This document shows positions 1-12,100 of a stretch of DNA of 64,000 nt, in pieces. Source of the stretch: Mercurialis annua (Eukaryota > Streptophyta > Magnoliopsida > Malpighiales > Euphorbiaceae); NCBI RefSeq assembly GCF_937616625.2, contig NC_065573.1, positions 13,097,001 through 13,161,000 of the forward strand. The letters run 5' to 3'. A program made the translations under genes and the position numbers. The notes beneath the pieces were generated by a model. The model had not been told where the DNA came from, made no database searches, and saw nothing but the letters and a program-made list of their open reading frames with translations. Each line of letters opens with the position of its first letter. Position 1 is the first letter of the stretch.

Positions 1-384
1 ACTCTGATATGAAACTATTGTTTTGTATATATAGTACCAAGGCTTTTTGCCAGTTGTTTATAAAGTAAAATTGGATTTATATTAAAGTTATATTTTTGTT
101 CAAAATATTATGTTAACTAGTTCTATACTGTTGGCATTGTATTCGGACTTGGCTATTTCATTATATGGAATATAAACGTACGCCCTGATTTCTAGAGATA
201 CAATCTCAGTGTTTTGATTACATTTTTCGATAAAGGTTTTCAAGTACTTATGAAAAAGCAGTTGAGACCTTTTTATATTTTCAAAAATGCGAAAGAATTG
301 TGGAGGTTTCTGGGCTTACTACAGATTTCAGAACTGTCATTCTCATGCTGGTCTCGACTTATGGAATTGGGTCGTGATAGCTAA
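1..384 (+). repeat. Decayed 3' end of a gypsy-type LTR
   Basis: The stretch at about 290-384 is a diverged version of the last 90 bp shared by all LTRs in this window: a GCGAAA..TT start, then a GGCTT.CTAC..GTTTC segment, then GGTCTCG, and an end at TTGGGTCGTGATA where intact copies read GGGTCGTGACA. The 5' part of this LTR lies outside the window or is too decayed to recognise. No open reading frame of interest is present. Confidence 0.7.
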
Positions 385-704
385 TTTTCCATTTTGTCCC
401 TAACTCAATCACACACTTTAACCAAATTCTTAATTATTGTTCGTAACAATTACAGAAACTAATTCATAATTTCATACAATTTTACCAAAAAATCCAATAA
501 AATATAAAATGAATAAAAATATAAACTTTATTCGCACGATATTTATATTTTATTATATATAATTCTTTAAAGATATATTAGATCCCGCTCAGTCTCATCT
601 AATTATTTAAACTTCGTCCAAATTTTATGAAATTTTTACGACAACTTCTTAAAATTATTTTGCGAATATTCATATTAAAAATATTCGCTCGGGACTTATA
701 AATT
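385..704. other. AT-rich spacer, no feature seen
   Basis: About 320 bp of AT-rich sequence between two LTRs. I see no coding potential and no repeat structure beyond simple A/T runs. Confidence 0.6.
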
Positions 705-1047
705 TGTAATACCCCAAAATATTTTAAGATAATTACGTCGTGCCACGTGTCGAGATTTTCGATAGATTAAATTAAGAAGAATTTAATTTAATTATATCGG
801 GAATTTAGAATAGATTTTAATAAGTCAATTAGCGGGATTTGTGGATTTGACTTGGAAAATTAATATAAAATAAATTATAAATCCCGTAACGATAATTATT
901 TCGCCAAAGTCCGCAAAATAATATATATTATTAGTGGTAAAAGTTTCGAGTCGATCGAAGACCGTTTAAAATTTGGACGCGAATAGGTTATGGACTAAAT
1001 TGAAACTTTTGAAAAGTTTCAAGGATCAAAGTGAAAATTAGCCAGAT

Positions 1048-1060
1048 TATATATATAAAA
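1048..1060 (+). promoter_or_regulatory. Predicted LTR TATA box
   Basis: A TATATATATAAAA run lies about 340 bp into the solo LTR. Other LTRs carry a TATA-like element at the equivalent place (22205, 29276, 32664, 54029), followed by about 150-190 nt and then a splice-donor-like GT. Transcription from here is inferred. Confidence 0.6.
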
Positions 1061-1416
1061 CTTAGAGATGAAGGATTGCCAGAAGCTTCATCAATCCTTC
1101 TTTCTCTTTCGTTCTCTCTCGCCGTTTACGTACGGTTCGTCGCGCGGTTTCTGTTTCTCGTCCGTTTCCGACGTTCTATAACTCAAAACGATCGTATTTC
1201 AGTGGCGTATCACGGTAAGTTTGACGTTTTCTCGTTTAAACGGATATATTTTGAGTTATATCGATTCAAAGTTTTAGACCACGAAATGATTTTATCGTTT
1301 TATCGATTATAGGATCGTATTTGGGTGTTTTGAAGTTAGAAATAGCGTTTTGGATACGTTTTGAGCGTTTTGGCGCGTTGGAGCTCGTCGGAATCGACTC
1401 CCGGGCAAAGGCCCGT

Positions 1417-1545
1417 GGCTGTGCGTCGCACAGCCGAACTGTGCGAACGCACAGCTGGACTGTGCGAACGCACAGTCACGCACTGTGCGAACGCATAGTC
1501 TGCCAGGACTGTGCGAACGCACAGTCCCCTGTGCAATCGCACAGG
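1417..1545 (+). repeat. Array of GC-rich palindromes (CTGTGCGaaCGCACAG type)
   Basis: Six units occur in about 130 bp, each a near-perfect inverted repeat with 7-9 bp arms around a 1-4 nt centre. The first is GGCTGTGCG-t-CGCACAGCC, followed by copies of CTGTGCG-aa-CGCACAG and a last one with a longer centre. The array stands out from the AT-rich LTR around it. It occupies the position used by unrelated palindrome arrays in the other LTRs. Confidence 0.9.
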
Positions 1546-2188
1546 CAGACACGCGCACGCACAGTGTTTTCGCCAATCGACCTAGATTTTCGAGAAAATT
1601 ATATACGCATATATCGAGATTCGTAATGGATTAACATTCGATTAATTATTGTTTAATTAGAGGCGTTAACCTAATGAGGTTAAAAGAGGATTGAGTTAAA
1701 AGTGATTTACGATCCGTAAACGAGTTAGATACCGTTTATCGGAGTATACGTGAGAAGCACGGCGGTTAATAAAAAGTTCAGTGTGTCGAGTCTAGAGTCA
1801 ATCTTAGAATAGGGTTCTGACTCAAGTCAAATGTTTTAAAATTTGTTTTAGATCCGGCGAGACAAGAAGCAGCTGGACCAGTAGTTCGGGAAGCTTGACG
1901 TTCTTAAGCCCCGACGTATTTTTGGATAGGCGTTTTCAGTGAGTTTATATGATTTACTTTTAAAGTATTTATTTAAGCAATTATTTTATATTGCTTTATA
2001 TTTAAACTGCATGCTTTATATGCGAAACTTTTATATGAATTGCGCATATGCTTGATTTGAAACCAGTATCGATCCGATGGAACGTGCTACCTATTGAGCG
2101 GCAATAGGACTGTGTGATCACCAGTTTTGATTTGATACAGCTATGAGCTGACTATGATTATGAAATTTGAGATTTGAGGTATAGTTTG

Positions 2189-2267
2189 ATACGAGTGAGC
2201 AATCGGCTACGGTGTAGCCGGAGTCCCCGTATCTAGTGGGTTGGACCCACCAGTGAGTTGGACTCAC
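2189..2267 (+). other. Conserved hairpin module in the solo LTR
   Basis: An outer pair GATACG/CGTATC encloses hairpin CGGCTAC-ggt-GTAGCCG (2204-2220). Two TGG-loop hairpins follow: GTGGGT-TGG-ACCCAC (2236-2250) and GTGAGT-TGG-ACTCAC (2253-2267). The same series occurs in the other LTRs with compensatory base changes in the stems. This suggests a selected nucleic-acid structure, but its role is unknown. Confidence 0.75.
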
Positions 2268-2843
2268 AATTTGATATTAATGATTGGGTTGCTTGATTGA
2301 TATTTAGTATGTTTGAGGATTAAGGTTTCAGTCGGATCTCGTACTTGGCTGCATACGGTTGAATATCGTTTTATGTTTTATTTGAATACTTATTAGTAAA
2401 TGTATGAACTCACTCAGTATATCCCAATATACTGACCCCTCACAGATTTCCTTTCAGGATAAAGACGATTTGAAGCGACGGACTTCTATCCTACTTCCAG
2501 AAGTCTGTATTTTTGAGTATGTAAAGAAACAGTACTTTACTCTTAGAGCTGCAGTAGATAAGTATTTTGCAAGTCAGCTTGTAATGTATAGTTTTCTGTA
2601 AATATAACTTTAATGTTTTAAAGTTTTAAATGTTTTACGCTAGATGCGTTTTAATATTTGAGACTGCCAGATGATATGTATACCTGGCATGCGTGCTTCT
2701 GCATGACACATGTTTATGTATGTCACGTATGACGTTGATGTTTCGCGAAAAATTATTTTACGTTTTTAGGCTTGCTACGGGTTTCGGAGCAACCACTCCC
2801 ATTCCCTAGCGCCGGTCTCGGCCCATGAGATTGGGTCGTGACA

Positions 2844-3888
2844 AAATTATTTTATTTTAATTTTCTAATCTTTTCTTAATTCCGGTCAACCCACTTTAAT
2901 GATTAAAAAATTTCAAACTTAACTTTTATCCCTCCATATCTAAAATAGGTCCTTTACAAATATTCTTCTTAATATTCGAACCTTAAAAAATTATTTTTTA
3001 TATTTTTAATTATTCAAATTAGACTTCATGGCATATGCTATTTATTTAAAATTGTGGGTTATTACATATGTACTAAAAACAAAGTATAAATGCATTTATC
3101 AAGGGCTTGCATATCTACTCACCAAAATAGATTCCAACACGCACATTATTGATTCACTGTTTTGCCTAATTTGCAACGGTACTTTTATTTCCTTTTTTTT
3201 GCACCTATACTACATACTTATAGATTCTAAGCAAATATTAAATTTACATGTACTCGTTATAACACTTTCCTTATGCACCCAATGCCTATTTTACTAACTT
3301 TGAGATTCAATTCGACATGAAAAATGCATGAACATCAATAATACATCAATTCTGCCTTTTTAGGCACTGCATATCTACACTAAATATTATTCAGAGTTTA
3401 ATTTAAACATAATTTGAGTAAAGCCTTTAGTAGAGTTTTATCCTTATGAGTGTAAAATCAATATTAAAAAGAATTTCATCATTTCAATATATGTGCAAAG
3501 AATTATACAAATTTTAGTGAGATGCGTTCATACTAACATCACAGATAAAGCTATAAGATATCATAAAATCTTACAATTTTAAAACGACCGACCCGGATTA
3601 AACTCAAAGAAAAAGGATTATAGTAGACTTATGCATGAGATCTTAAGGTTGAAAATTAGAATTGCATATATACAAGATTTACAAACTATAATTAATAAAC
3701 AATCTAATTTTATGAAATTACTTACCAATTTCTCCTCAATCTCTTCTTACACCTTAAAAACACGAAGAATATTATGTTTAGAGCTTTTAGTTGAGGTCTT
3801 TAGGAAATTACTTTCCTTTCCCTTCTATTATATATAAGCATATTAAGAAGTAAATCACCAAATTAAGATATGTTTTAAATTTAGGTTT
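2844..3888. other. AT-rich spacer, no gene seen
   Basis: About 1 kb of AT-rich DNA. Small open frames such as 3028-3297 have no motif, no homology that I recognise and AT-driven composition. I see no element ends. Confidence 0.5.
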
Positions 3889-3904
3889 GACGTCTAATCA
3901 AATT

Positions 3905-4046
3905 TGCCAATGTGGGCCTAATTTGGATGGCTAAGGTATCTCTAAGTGCAGGTTGTAGGTTTGAATCACACTTCTGTAACTAACAACTAACAATTAACAA
4001 TTGAAACTTTAAAGAGCCGATTATCATCTTACAAAAAGAAAAAAAA
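3905..4046 (+). mobile_element. tRNA-derived SINE
   Basis: A 142-bp body with a box A-like TGGCTAAGGTA (3928-3938) and a box B-like GGTTTGAATCA (3958-3968), starting 30 bp apart as in RNA polymerase III promoters of tRNA-derived SINEs. It ends in an A-rich tail (about 4031-4046). It is flanked by a long direct repeat: GACGTCTAATCAAATT (3889-3904) and GACATCGAATCAAATT (4047-4062), 14 of 16 identical, as expected for L1-type target-primed insertion. The two mismatches and the imperfect boxes suggest an old copy. I cannot assign a named family. Confidence 0.75.
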
Positions 4047-4315
4047 GACATCGAATCAAATTCTAAGGGAATTTTTGACAGTTCATACTAGTTTGATATA
4101 CATTGATTCTTAAGTCTTTTGTTTCGTCCATTCCAATTGATTCAATTTATAACGTATTCTTAGTAATGCGAAGGTACTGTTATGACACAACACTGATGCC
4201 TGACTCACTGACCCAGGACTAGACTCAGGCTCTGACGTGTTTCTAACGCATGCGTATATGTCATCATTTGACAGGTAGCATAAGTAATGTATGGGTCTGA
4301 TGTGTAATTTATAAA

Positions 4316-5549
4316 GGAAAAAAGTTTGTTCATGCCCTTAATGTTTACCCTAAAGTCCGGATTGGCCTTTACGTTTCATTTTGGCTGAAATGAACCCCTA
4401 ACGTTTTAAAATTGGCCTGTTTAAGCCCTCAATCTTGACGGGGTTAACTTTTTTATATTTTCCGTCCTCTCTTTCCTACATGGATGATGATATGGATGAC
4501 AAGGCTAGTACACCTAAGCACACATTTATTTATGCCCTTATTGTTTAACACAAGGCCCGGATTAGCCCTTAAATTAAGAATTAATTATAATTATTTTCAC
4601 AATAAAAATTGAAGGGCTTTTTTAAAAAAATTTCTCTCTGTAACTCCTACGAGTTCATCGTAGCAAAAATTGGTACGAAATCGTAATTAAAACTTAATTA
4701 ATCTCTATAATTATAATTTACTTAAATTTTAATTAATCAAAAAAAAAATTATTATTGTCCTATTACCACCACTCTCACACTCGTCCACCGCCACCCGCAC
4801 TCCGGCCTACACTAAACGACCACGGAATGAACACCGTTCATCCACAGAGGATGAACGGTGTGTGTGGATGAACAACCACTGTTCATCCCCAAGAGGATGA
4901 ACAGATAATGTTCATCTTCAAAGAGGATGAACTCCGACGTCTCCGGGGATGAATCCAGATCTAGGATATCCTCTTTGAAGATGAACTGGGTTCATCCTCT
5001 TGTCCATCATCCTCTTCCAGAATGAACAATTGCTGTTCATCCTCTTTGGATGAACAGAGACTGACTGTTCATCCAAAGAGGATGATGTCGATTAAATTAA
5101 ATTTAATTGTTTTTTTATTAGCATTGTCATTCTTACTAAAATTGATTTTTTTATTAATTAGAATTTTAATTAAGTTATAATTATTTATGATATTGCATAT
5201 CAATTTTTGTTTCGATGAAATTGTCGTAGCTACAAAGTGTAATTTTTTAAAATTAATTCTTCAATTTTTGTTGAAAAAAACAATTTAAATTATTGTTTAA
5301 TTTAAGGGTATATTTGAATCTTAGGGTAAACGTTAGGGATATAAACAAACTCGTGATTAGGTGTACCAGCCATGTCATCATCCACAGAGGAAAGAGAGGA
5401 CGGAAAATTTGAAAAAGTAAACACCGTTAAAATTGAGGGTTTAAATAGGCCGGTTTTGAAACGTTAGAGGTTCATTTCGGCCAAAATGAAACGTAAGGGC
5501 CAATCCGGGCCTTAGGGTAAACATCAGGGGCATAAACAAACCTTTTCCC
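4316..5549. mobile_element. Non-autonomous MULE-like element with long TIRs
   Basis: Both ends carry a long imperfect inverted repeat: GG-A-rich, then AGTTTGTTCATGCCC on the left, with the reverse complement of GGGCATAAACAAACC on the right. The repeat continues inward for several hundred bases through GTTTACCCTAA, a CGTTTCATTTTGGC segment and a CCGTCCTCTCTTTCC segment. The flanks are 9-bp direct repeats matching at 7 positions (4307-4315, 5550-5558), the duplication length of Mutator-like elements. No transposase is present. The core (about 4826-5088) holds a separate GGATGAACA repeat cluster. Confidence 0.75.
4826..5088. repeat. Cluster of GGATGAACA / TGTTCATCC repeats in both orientations
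   Basis: The motif AGAGGATGAACA and its reverse complement TGTTCATCCTCTT recur about a dozen times in 260 bp, in both orientations and with variable spacing, so adjacent units can fold into hairpins. It sits in the middle of the TIR element at 4316-5549 and is more GC-rich than the arms. Confidence 0.85.
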
Positions 5550-6190
5550 TTCTATAAAATAGAGAATGCTTTAGATATTTTTATGATTTTCCCTTTAATT
5601 TGTGAAAATTAAGCTTGAATTTTGATAGGACCTGAAGGAACGGGTCTGAGTAAAATTTCCATAGATTTGAATTCTGTACAAATTAAGAGTGATCAATAAA
5701 GTGATGAGGTGCATGAATAAAATTCTACCGAAAAGTTATAATCTATTTGTGAAATTCTACTGGTTTTTCTTAAATTTTAGAAGCTTGTCAGTTTCTTTCA
5801 TGACATTTTATTTCCATTTAACTAAAACTCTGTTCCAACAGAGAAAATTCTCAGCTGGTTAACAGACATCCGAGGGAAAACAAGATTAAAAAAAAAAACA
5901 GTACACTACACTTTTCAGACAGTGATAGCAATTTTCCAATTTAATAACTGATATGAAATCTGAAGGGATTTGAAAAGAATTAAAAAGTAGTAACCTGAAG
6001 TAAGATTGGAAAGCGGAAATCAATAGCTTAAACACAAGATGGTAAAAAATGAAATGCATCTTATGAAATCTTCATTTGCAAAATTTATTATCAATACTCA
6101 TCCCTTCATGTTAGCCCATTATTCTTGCACTCATTGCTATCGACATACAATGGTTAGGCTGCAGGGAGCTAAATAAATCAATGAAATAAA
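5550..6190. other. 3' flank of the galacturonokinase gene
   Basis: No coding sequence is seen. The minus-strand 3' UTR of GALAK must occupy the upper part of this interval. Confidence 0.5.
6084..6089 (-). terminator. Candidate polyadenylation signal AATAAA for GALAK
   Basis: On the minus strand an AATAAA lies about 100 nt downstream of the GALAK stop codon, a typical distance for a plant near-upstream element. Plant poly(A) signals are loose, so this is only a candidate. Confidence 0.35.
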
Positions 6191-9100
6191 TCAGATTAAA
6201 CGGGCAGAATCACCTGCTTCACATATCGTTACTATCGACTCTGGATTTATTTGACTAGCCAGTTCAGGCTGTGCCTTGAGATACTCTTCCCTGACGAAAG
6301 CAGCGGCCTCTCCTGCAAAACTAGAATCTACAAATGCAACACAACATCCTCTGAATCCGGCACCACTAAACCGTGCCCCGAAAATGCCTGGAGCCCTCAA
6401 AAGGATCTCATACAGTTGAATCAAAGGCTCACAACCTGAACAACCATATAATGCAGATACCAAAAAATCAGTCAGATGTCAATGCCAATTAAGAATTAAA
6501 AAGCCAAAAAATGCTTAAACTTTGAACCAATAGATAGATGGCCAGGTGTTCAAGCAAAATCCTACAAGTTGAAGATAATTGAATTTGGGAAATTAAATGA
6601 GTTGCTTGATCTAGAGATTCATTCCGTAACAGAGAAAGGAAGAAATACTTGTGTATTATTGACAATCATACACCTGCTGTTGATATACATGTTTGAGTGT
6701 ATACTAGGAAGGAAAGGTTTGAATCTACACTAGAAAAATAAAGTCAAAGAGATTCCCTATAATCAAGCTAATCAATTAAGCTTATTTCATAATATTTTTG
6801 CAATCGTAATACTCCTCAAGCTGGAGCATAGGTATCAATCATGGCAAGCTTGTTACAAAGACAATTGACCCAAATTTCATTTCAGGCCTTTGTAAAAATA
6901 TCTCCTAATTGATGTCCAGTTTCACATATCCTATGAAAAAATAATTCTTATTGTATCTTCTCACAAACAAAGTAACAATCAATTTTCAATTCAATTCATT
7001 TTAATTCATTCATGAAACACGTGACTAGATCCAATATGTGGAGCAACCTGATTATCAAGCCATAATTTTTCTGGTTATGGAGTTGTAAGACCCACTTATG
7101 TCGAGTTGATATATCCACAGTATTTCACTAACAGACTGCGCCGTAAATCTGTATTTTAGTTCCGCGCTTGAACGAGAGACAATATTATGCTTCTTATTTT
7201 TCCATAACACCAAGTTCCCTCCCACGAAGACACAATCACCTGCAGTGGTTCTCATATCTACCTTAGATCTTGCTCACTCTGCATCAAAGAATCACTCAAT
7301 ATATGAGTAATGCTCAAAATTTTGATACAAGATACAACGCCTAGGAGCCCCTTTAAGTAACACAATATGTATTCTAATGTTTGGAGCAGATACGAATTGA
7401 CTCACAACACTGACAGAATATGCAAAATATGCACGAGTTACAATAACATAATTCCGCTTTCTAACCAATTTTCTATACTTCTCATAATCTTCAAACGATG
7501 AACCATCTTTTGCAAGATACAAATTCGGAATCATAGAAGTGCTATATGGTTTATCCCTCGATTTTTCCATATCCTTCAACAAATCAAGCACATGTTTCCT
7601 TTGAGATAGGAATATTATTTGCTTACTCCTTGTTACGTCAAGGCCTAAGAAATATTTTAACCTTTCTAAATCCTTGGTTTGGAGTGTTAGTGAAGGAAGG
7701 ACTTCAAAATATACAATTCCTTCACTGTCGCAATGTCATCCACATAGACTACTAAAAGAATGACGCCGACTTTAAATCGCTTATAGAATACATGATGATC
7801 AAACTTACTTTTTCACATACCATATCTTTCAACCACTTGGTGAAACAAAGATTTTCCTTGAGCCGAAACACCGTTTGATCCTCTTCCTTTGGTACTATCT
7901 CTATACTGTAAACGTCCAGATTTAAATTTAGTGCGCCTACTGACAAGAGCACCACTAATTTGAACAGATGAAATTGATCAAACATATAGAGCATTTTCTA
8001 TGTGGAGAATCCTATGATAAGGATCCTGCAAAGATGGATCTCTGGGCTCGAGAAACTATGAAATTTAGCAGTTTCAAATTCATGGGGGGAGACCGGCTAA
8101 AAAACTCATAATAACCATCTTCTCTTTTTGAGCTTATTGAACATTGACATCAGAGCTAAAAGCATATTAAGTTCTTCATAAATTTCGCATAACACCAAAT
8201 AAATCTGCAACATGTACTATTTTATACATATAATGGAACTAGGGAACATAAGGCAACAATTAAAAGCAAAAATTTTGAGTTCGTACCGCATTCATAATTT
8301 TGAATAGAACTTAAACCAGAAGCTGAAATGAGCCTCCCAAATTCTTCTATGTTGCCGGTAGCCCAAGCTTCAAGTCCTGAAAAAAAAAAGTATATCAAAA
8401 AAGCTGATATCCCAACATAAATTGGTGACAAATGTGATGAAATAAAGCACATGTTTTCCATAAATTTTATCAACGGAAGTTAAGAGAGCGACCTTTGATA
8501 ACCCGCATATTCTCTGAGAAAAAGTGTTCTGCTCTTTTGGCTAGAATAGGATCCAACTTGCACTACAGATGCATAGAAAGACAGGACAGAGAATTATTGA
8601 CAACATAAAATATAAGTACATAACTTGGTTCTTAGATTTTCATGAAAAGAAAAACTAACAATGTAAAACAAGACGGACGCAGCAAAACAAACAAATATCG
8701 TTTTAAATTAAAAACAAAATTTGAAAATAAATCAACACAGAAGACATTGAGCTATTGACGATATAACTTGTTTGTCATTTTCATCTAGATACATGGTTGC
8801 CATGATATATCTTCTCGCACTTGAATGGCAGCCGAAGAGAGACTAGGGTTGTTTAAGCATTTACCCAATTTACGAAATTACAATACTATAGAATGTCAAT
8901 AGAATATTTGGATAATGGCCTTATTTTCTCTTTCAATATCGAAAACTTCTTTGCTCTTTCAATTTACTCAAGTCAACAAATTCAAGGATTATGGCCTAGC
9001 TAGGTTGAATAGAGTTGAGCAACAAAAATAACTTTGAACTTTGACTAGTTGCAGGCGGATGCTTCTTGTGTAAATAAATGTAGGTTCATAATGTACTCTA

Positions 9101-12100
9101 CAAAGCCACATGGTCTTAAATTTCCATAATTGTTTTTCCCATTTCATTCTCCAAGTAATTGCTACTAAATTGTTTAGGCTTCATACAAACTTTCTTGTTG
9201 TTGGTGTAAGCCATCAGACATATGAATTGAAGTTATATAAAACTTCTCTATTACTTTACGAAAAACAGAAGCCAATAAGATGAAAACCAAAAAAATCATT
9301 TTGTGTTTTGTATTGAATTGCCTTAGACATGCATCTATCTGCTAGCATAATATACTGATACCGCAAAAAGCACAAATCAACATGTATTAAAAGTTTTAGT
9401 TTCAGAAGATAACATTAAGAGACGTTATTTAATTACCTTGTACATTTGATATGCCTCTTGTTCAACTGTTTGAATACAGACAGGGAAAAAAGACAAAACA
9501 AAAATTTATGATGGAAGTAGAGGAACAAAGATTATGAGGAGAAGCAAAATTCAGATATTTACCGTTGCAAAGAACAGGCTCCACATTGTCATTTCCGGAA
9601 GCTCTATGTATCAAATGTTTGGAAAAAAAAATTAAGTGTTCATTAGAAGTTGCATATTCTAATTGAAATTCAATTCTACAATTATGTAAATAGGAGAGTA
9701 AAAGAAAAGGAAAACAAAAAGTTTAGAAGTTACTCAAAAGATTAGAATACTTTACTAAGAAAAAGAATGGGTTAGTTCTGCTTTAGGTTGTAGGGCTATT
9801 TAACAAGTGCATTTAATAAGAAACAATTAAAATTTGTGATGATTGTAACCAGTACAGAGCTAGAATGTAAACAAGATGTGACTGAATCATATCATTCATT
9901 TTCAGAGGCATTTATAAACAGAATGATATTTATGGCATTAAGTAAAAATAGGATTAAGATCCTCTCAAGTTCTGATGAACATGAGAGGTCATGTTCACTT
10001 AATCTAGTGAGTCTTGCAGACATAACCTAAAATAAGCTTAGGGTACTGATAATAAACAACAAATGTGAGGTCATGTTGCATGTTCTGATTTTGAAGAAAC
10101 AAACTAGGTAGCCAGGACTAGTGAAAATAAGTTAACTCCTAATCCTTATCCTTTAATATAATAAGAAATTAAAAAGAGAAAGAAACATCAGAACCTTTAA
10201 CACTTTGATTATGTACAAGAGATGGAACAAACAATTTCAGTATTCTACATCTAATTTTATACAATTCCACACAAGCAGGGTAAGAGAAATATCAACCATG
10301 TCCAACTCGTAGCCTAGGAGAGGAAACAATGGAATATGTCATAACGATTTCACCTAAGTGCTCTCCTAATTTGGAATGCACATTTATTTGGAATGCACAT
10401 TTAAGAATTTTTTTCACTTATGATAACTCCATCTTCATAAATGCCTAATCACAGTATTTCAATCTGTTTAGTTTTTAATGACATACAAGAATTAGCTTTA
10501 GTTTGTTAATGCTGGCAATCATTAACTATAGAAAGTATCCTCTTGGCAAATGCAAATAAATCTCATATTTTAGAAAGAGACCTCACTAACGACATCCCTC
10601 ATTCTAAGTGCCCATAGTATTCTGCCTTCAGCACCTAACCTTTCCATAATGTCCTGTTCTTTTACTTGCCCATGTGACAATACTACCTTGAATAAAGGTG
10701 CAAGTTGCAACAGTTGAGCAACCAGAATTTTAGTACTTCACTTGATTCATGCATCAATAGAATCAAGAAACTCCAGATCTACAGAAACCCCATCTAAATA
10801 ATGAACCAGATTTTCACTTTAAAAGCGTAAAATTAACAGTTGATATTCATTATCTATATTTTTAGGCAAATCTCTGACTTTTGCTTCAATATTGCCATAC
10901 CATAGGTTCTCTTTAGTTCTAGAACTAATAATCGTTCAAATAGAGTTACGACATGAATATTTCAATATTTAAAGAAAAAACAAACATCCCAAGCATGTAC
11001 TTTTTGTAGATACAGAAATGAAGAACTCAAGAAAGTACTGACAAGTTTTTCTCTTGTTAAGGAAAGATAATCGTACTTAAGTAGAATTCTTGCAGCTTCT
11101 TGGCACTCTGCAACACGACGATTGTATCCAGGGTTGTTGGTCAAAGCATCCCTGAGGCCCGAGAATGCAACTAATATTTTGTATGGTTTCAACGACTTTG
11201 ACGGAAGTATAAGCTTGTGTTGTTTAGTCTACAAATACCAAATTAGGCCAGTGAGACAGCATAAATTATGAATGATAAATAAGTAACGCAAACTTTCCAT
11301 AAAATAATTAGAGGAATGTAAAATAATAAGTTAATAGATATATCCAAACATAGAGTAAAAGGCCAAACTCAAAACTAAAGTATCACATAAGTAAATACAA
11401 TTTGAATTAACGCTACACGACCAGCATAACATGCATATATTTGAGAATCTAAGATTTTTTTTACTGTAAAAAAGGATACTAATGATACCTTGCAGTTCAT
11501 GCATGTTAGGCAACCATGGCTTGAAAGCAGTATGGCTGATTGATCAAGTATGCCATTTCGCAGGCCAAAATATTCATTTTCAATAATCCTGCATTTTCAG
11601 ATGCTTATTTTAGCAATTTCATAGGGCATAAAGAGATAAAATATACAAATAACAAATTTTAACTGAGCACCTATTAGAATAATTTAGTTAGTGACATTCT
11701 TAACAAAGGATCACATGCTTGACATTGTTCAGTCAAAATGTTATGCAGATGAGGACATCCAAAACTCATTATTAGACTTCCAAGAAAATTGCACATACAA
11801 CTACAAACATGAAACAAGAACTGTTTTATAATTTGTAATTTCTAAACGCAAGTTATAATGAGATATTCATCGATTTTGTCAGGATAAGTATGTCAGTTCT
11901 CACTTTTCGATGAGTATCTGAGTTTTATCAACTTTGGCATTACATAGAATCATTGATTGCATCACGGCCAACCAGTAACCTCTCCATCCTTGATAATGAT
12001 ACCTTTAACAGTCCCTCACCCCAGCAGCCCCTTTCTCAGTATACCAGTCAAATTATACCGCCTCTTCTATAGAGATGACCACTACCTCTCAGCACAATCA

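Larger units (their letters stand above)
705..2843 (+). mobile_element. Solo LTR of a Ty3/gypsy-type retrotransposon
   Basis: It begins TGTAATACCCC and ends GGGTCGTGACA, the termini shared by every LTR here, and is flanked on both sides by the perfect 5-bp duplication AAATT (700-704 and 2844-2848). No primer site or internal region follows, so this is a solo LTR left by LTR-LTR recombination. Internal marks are a TATA box (1048-1060), a possible splice donor ACG|GTAAGT at 1214/1215, a palindrome array (1417-1545), a set of hairpins (about 2090-2445) and a CTGAC...TTTCAG|G acceptor ending at 2457. The short ORFs in it are not genes. Confidence 0.93.

Noticed and set aside
1031..1312. 93-aa frame after the LTR TATA box
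   Set aside because: Not conserved as a frame in the other LTRs, and it contains the predicted splice donor. Treated as leader sequence.
1417..1545. CRISPR-like array (regular palindromic repeats)
   Set aside because: Units are spaced by only a few bases with no unique spacers, the genome is a plant, and the same position in related LTRs carries other palindromes.
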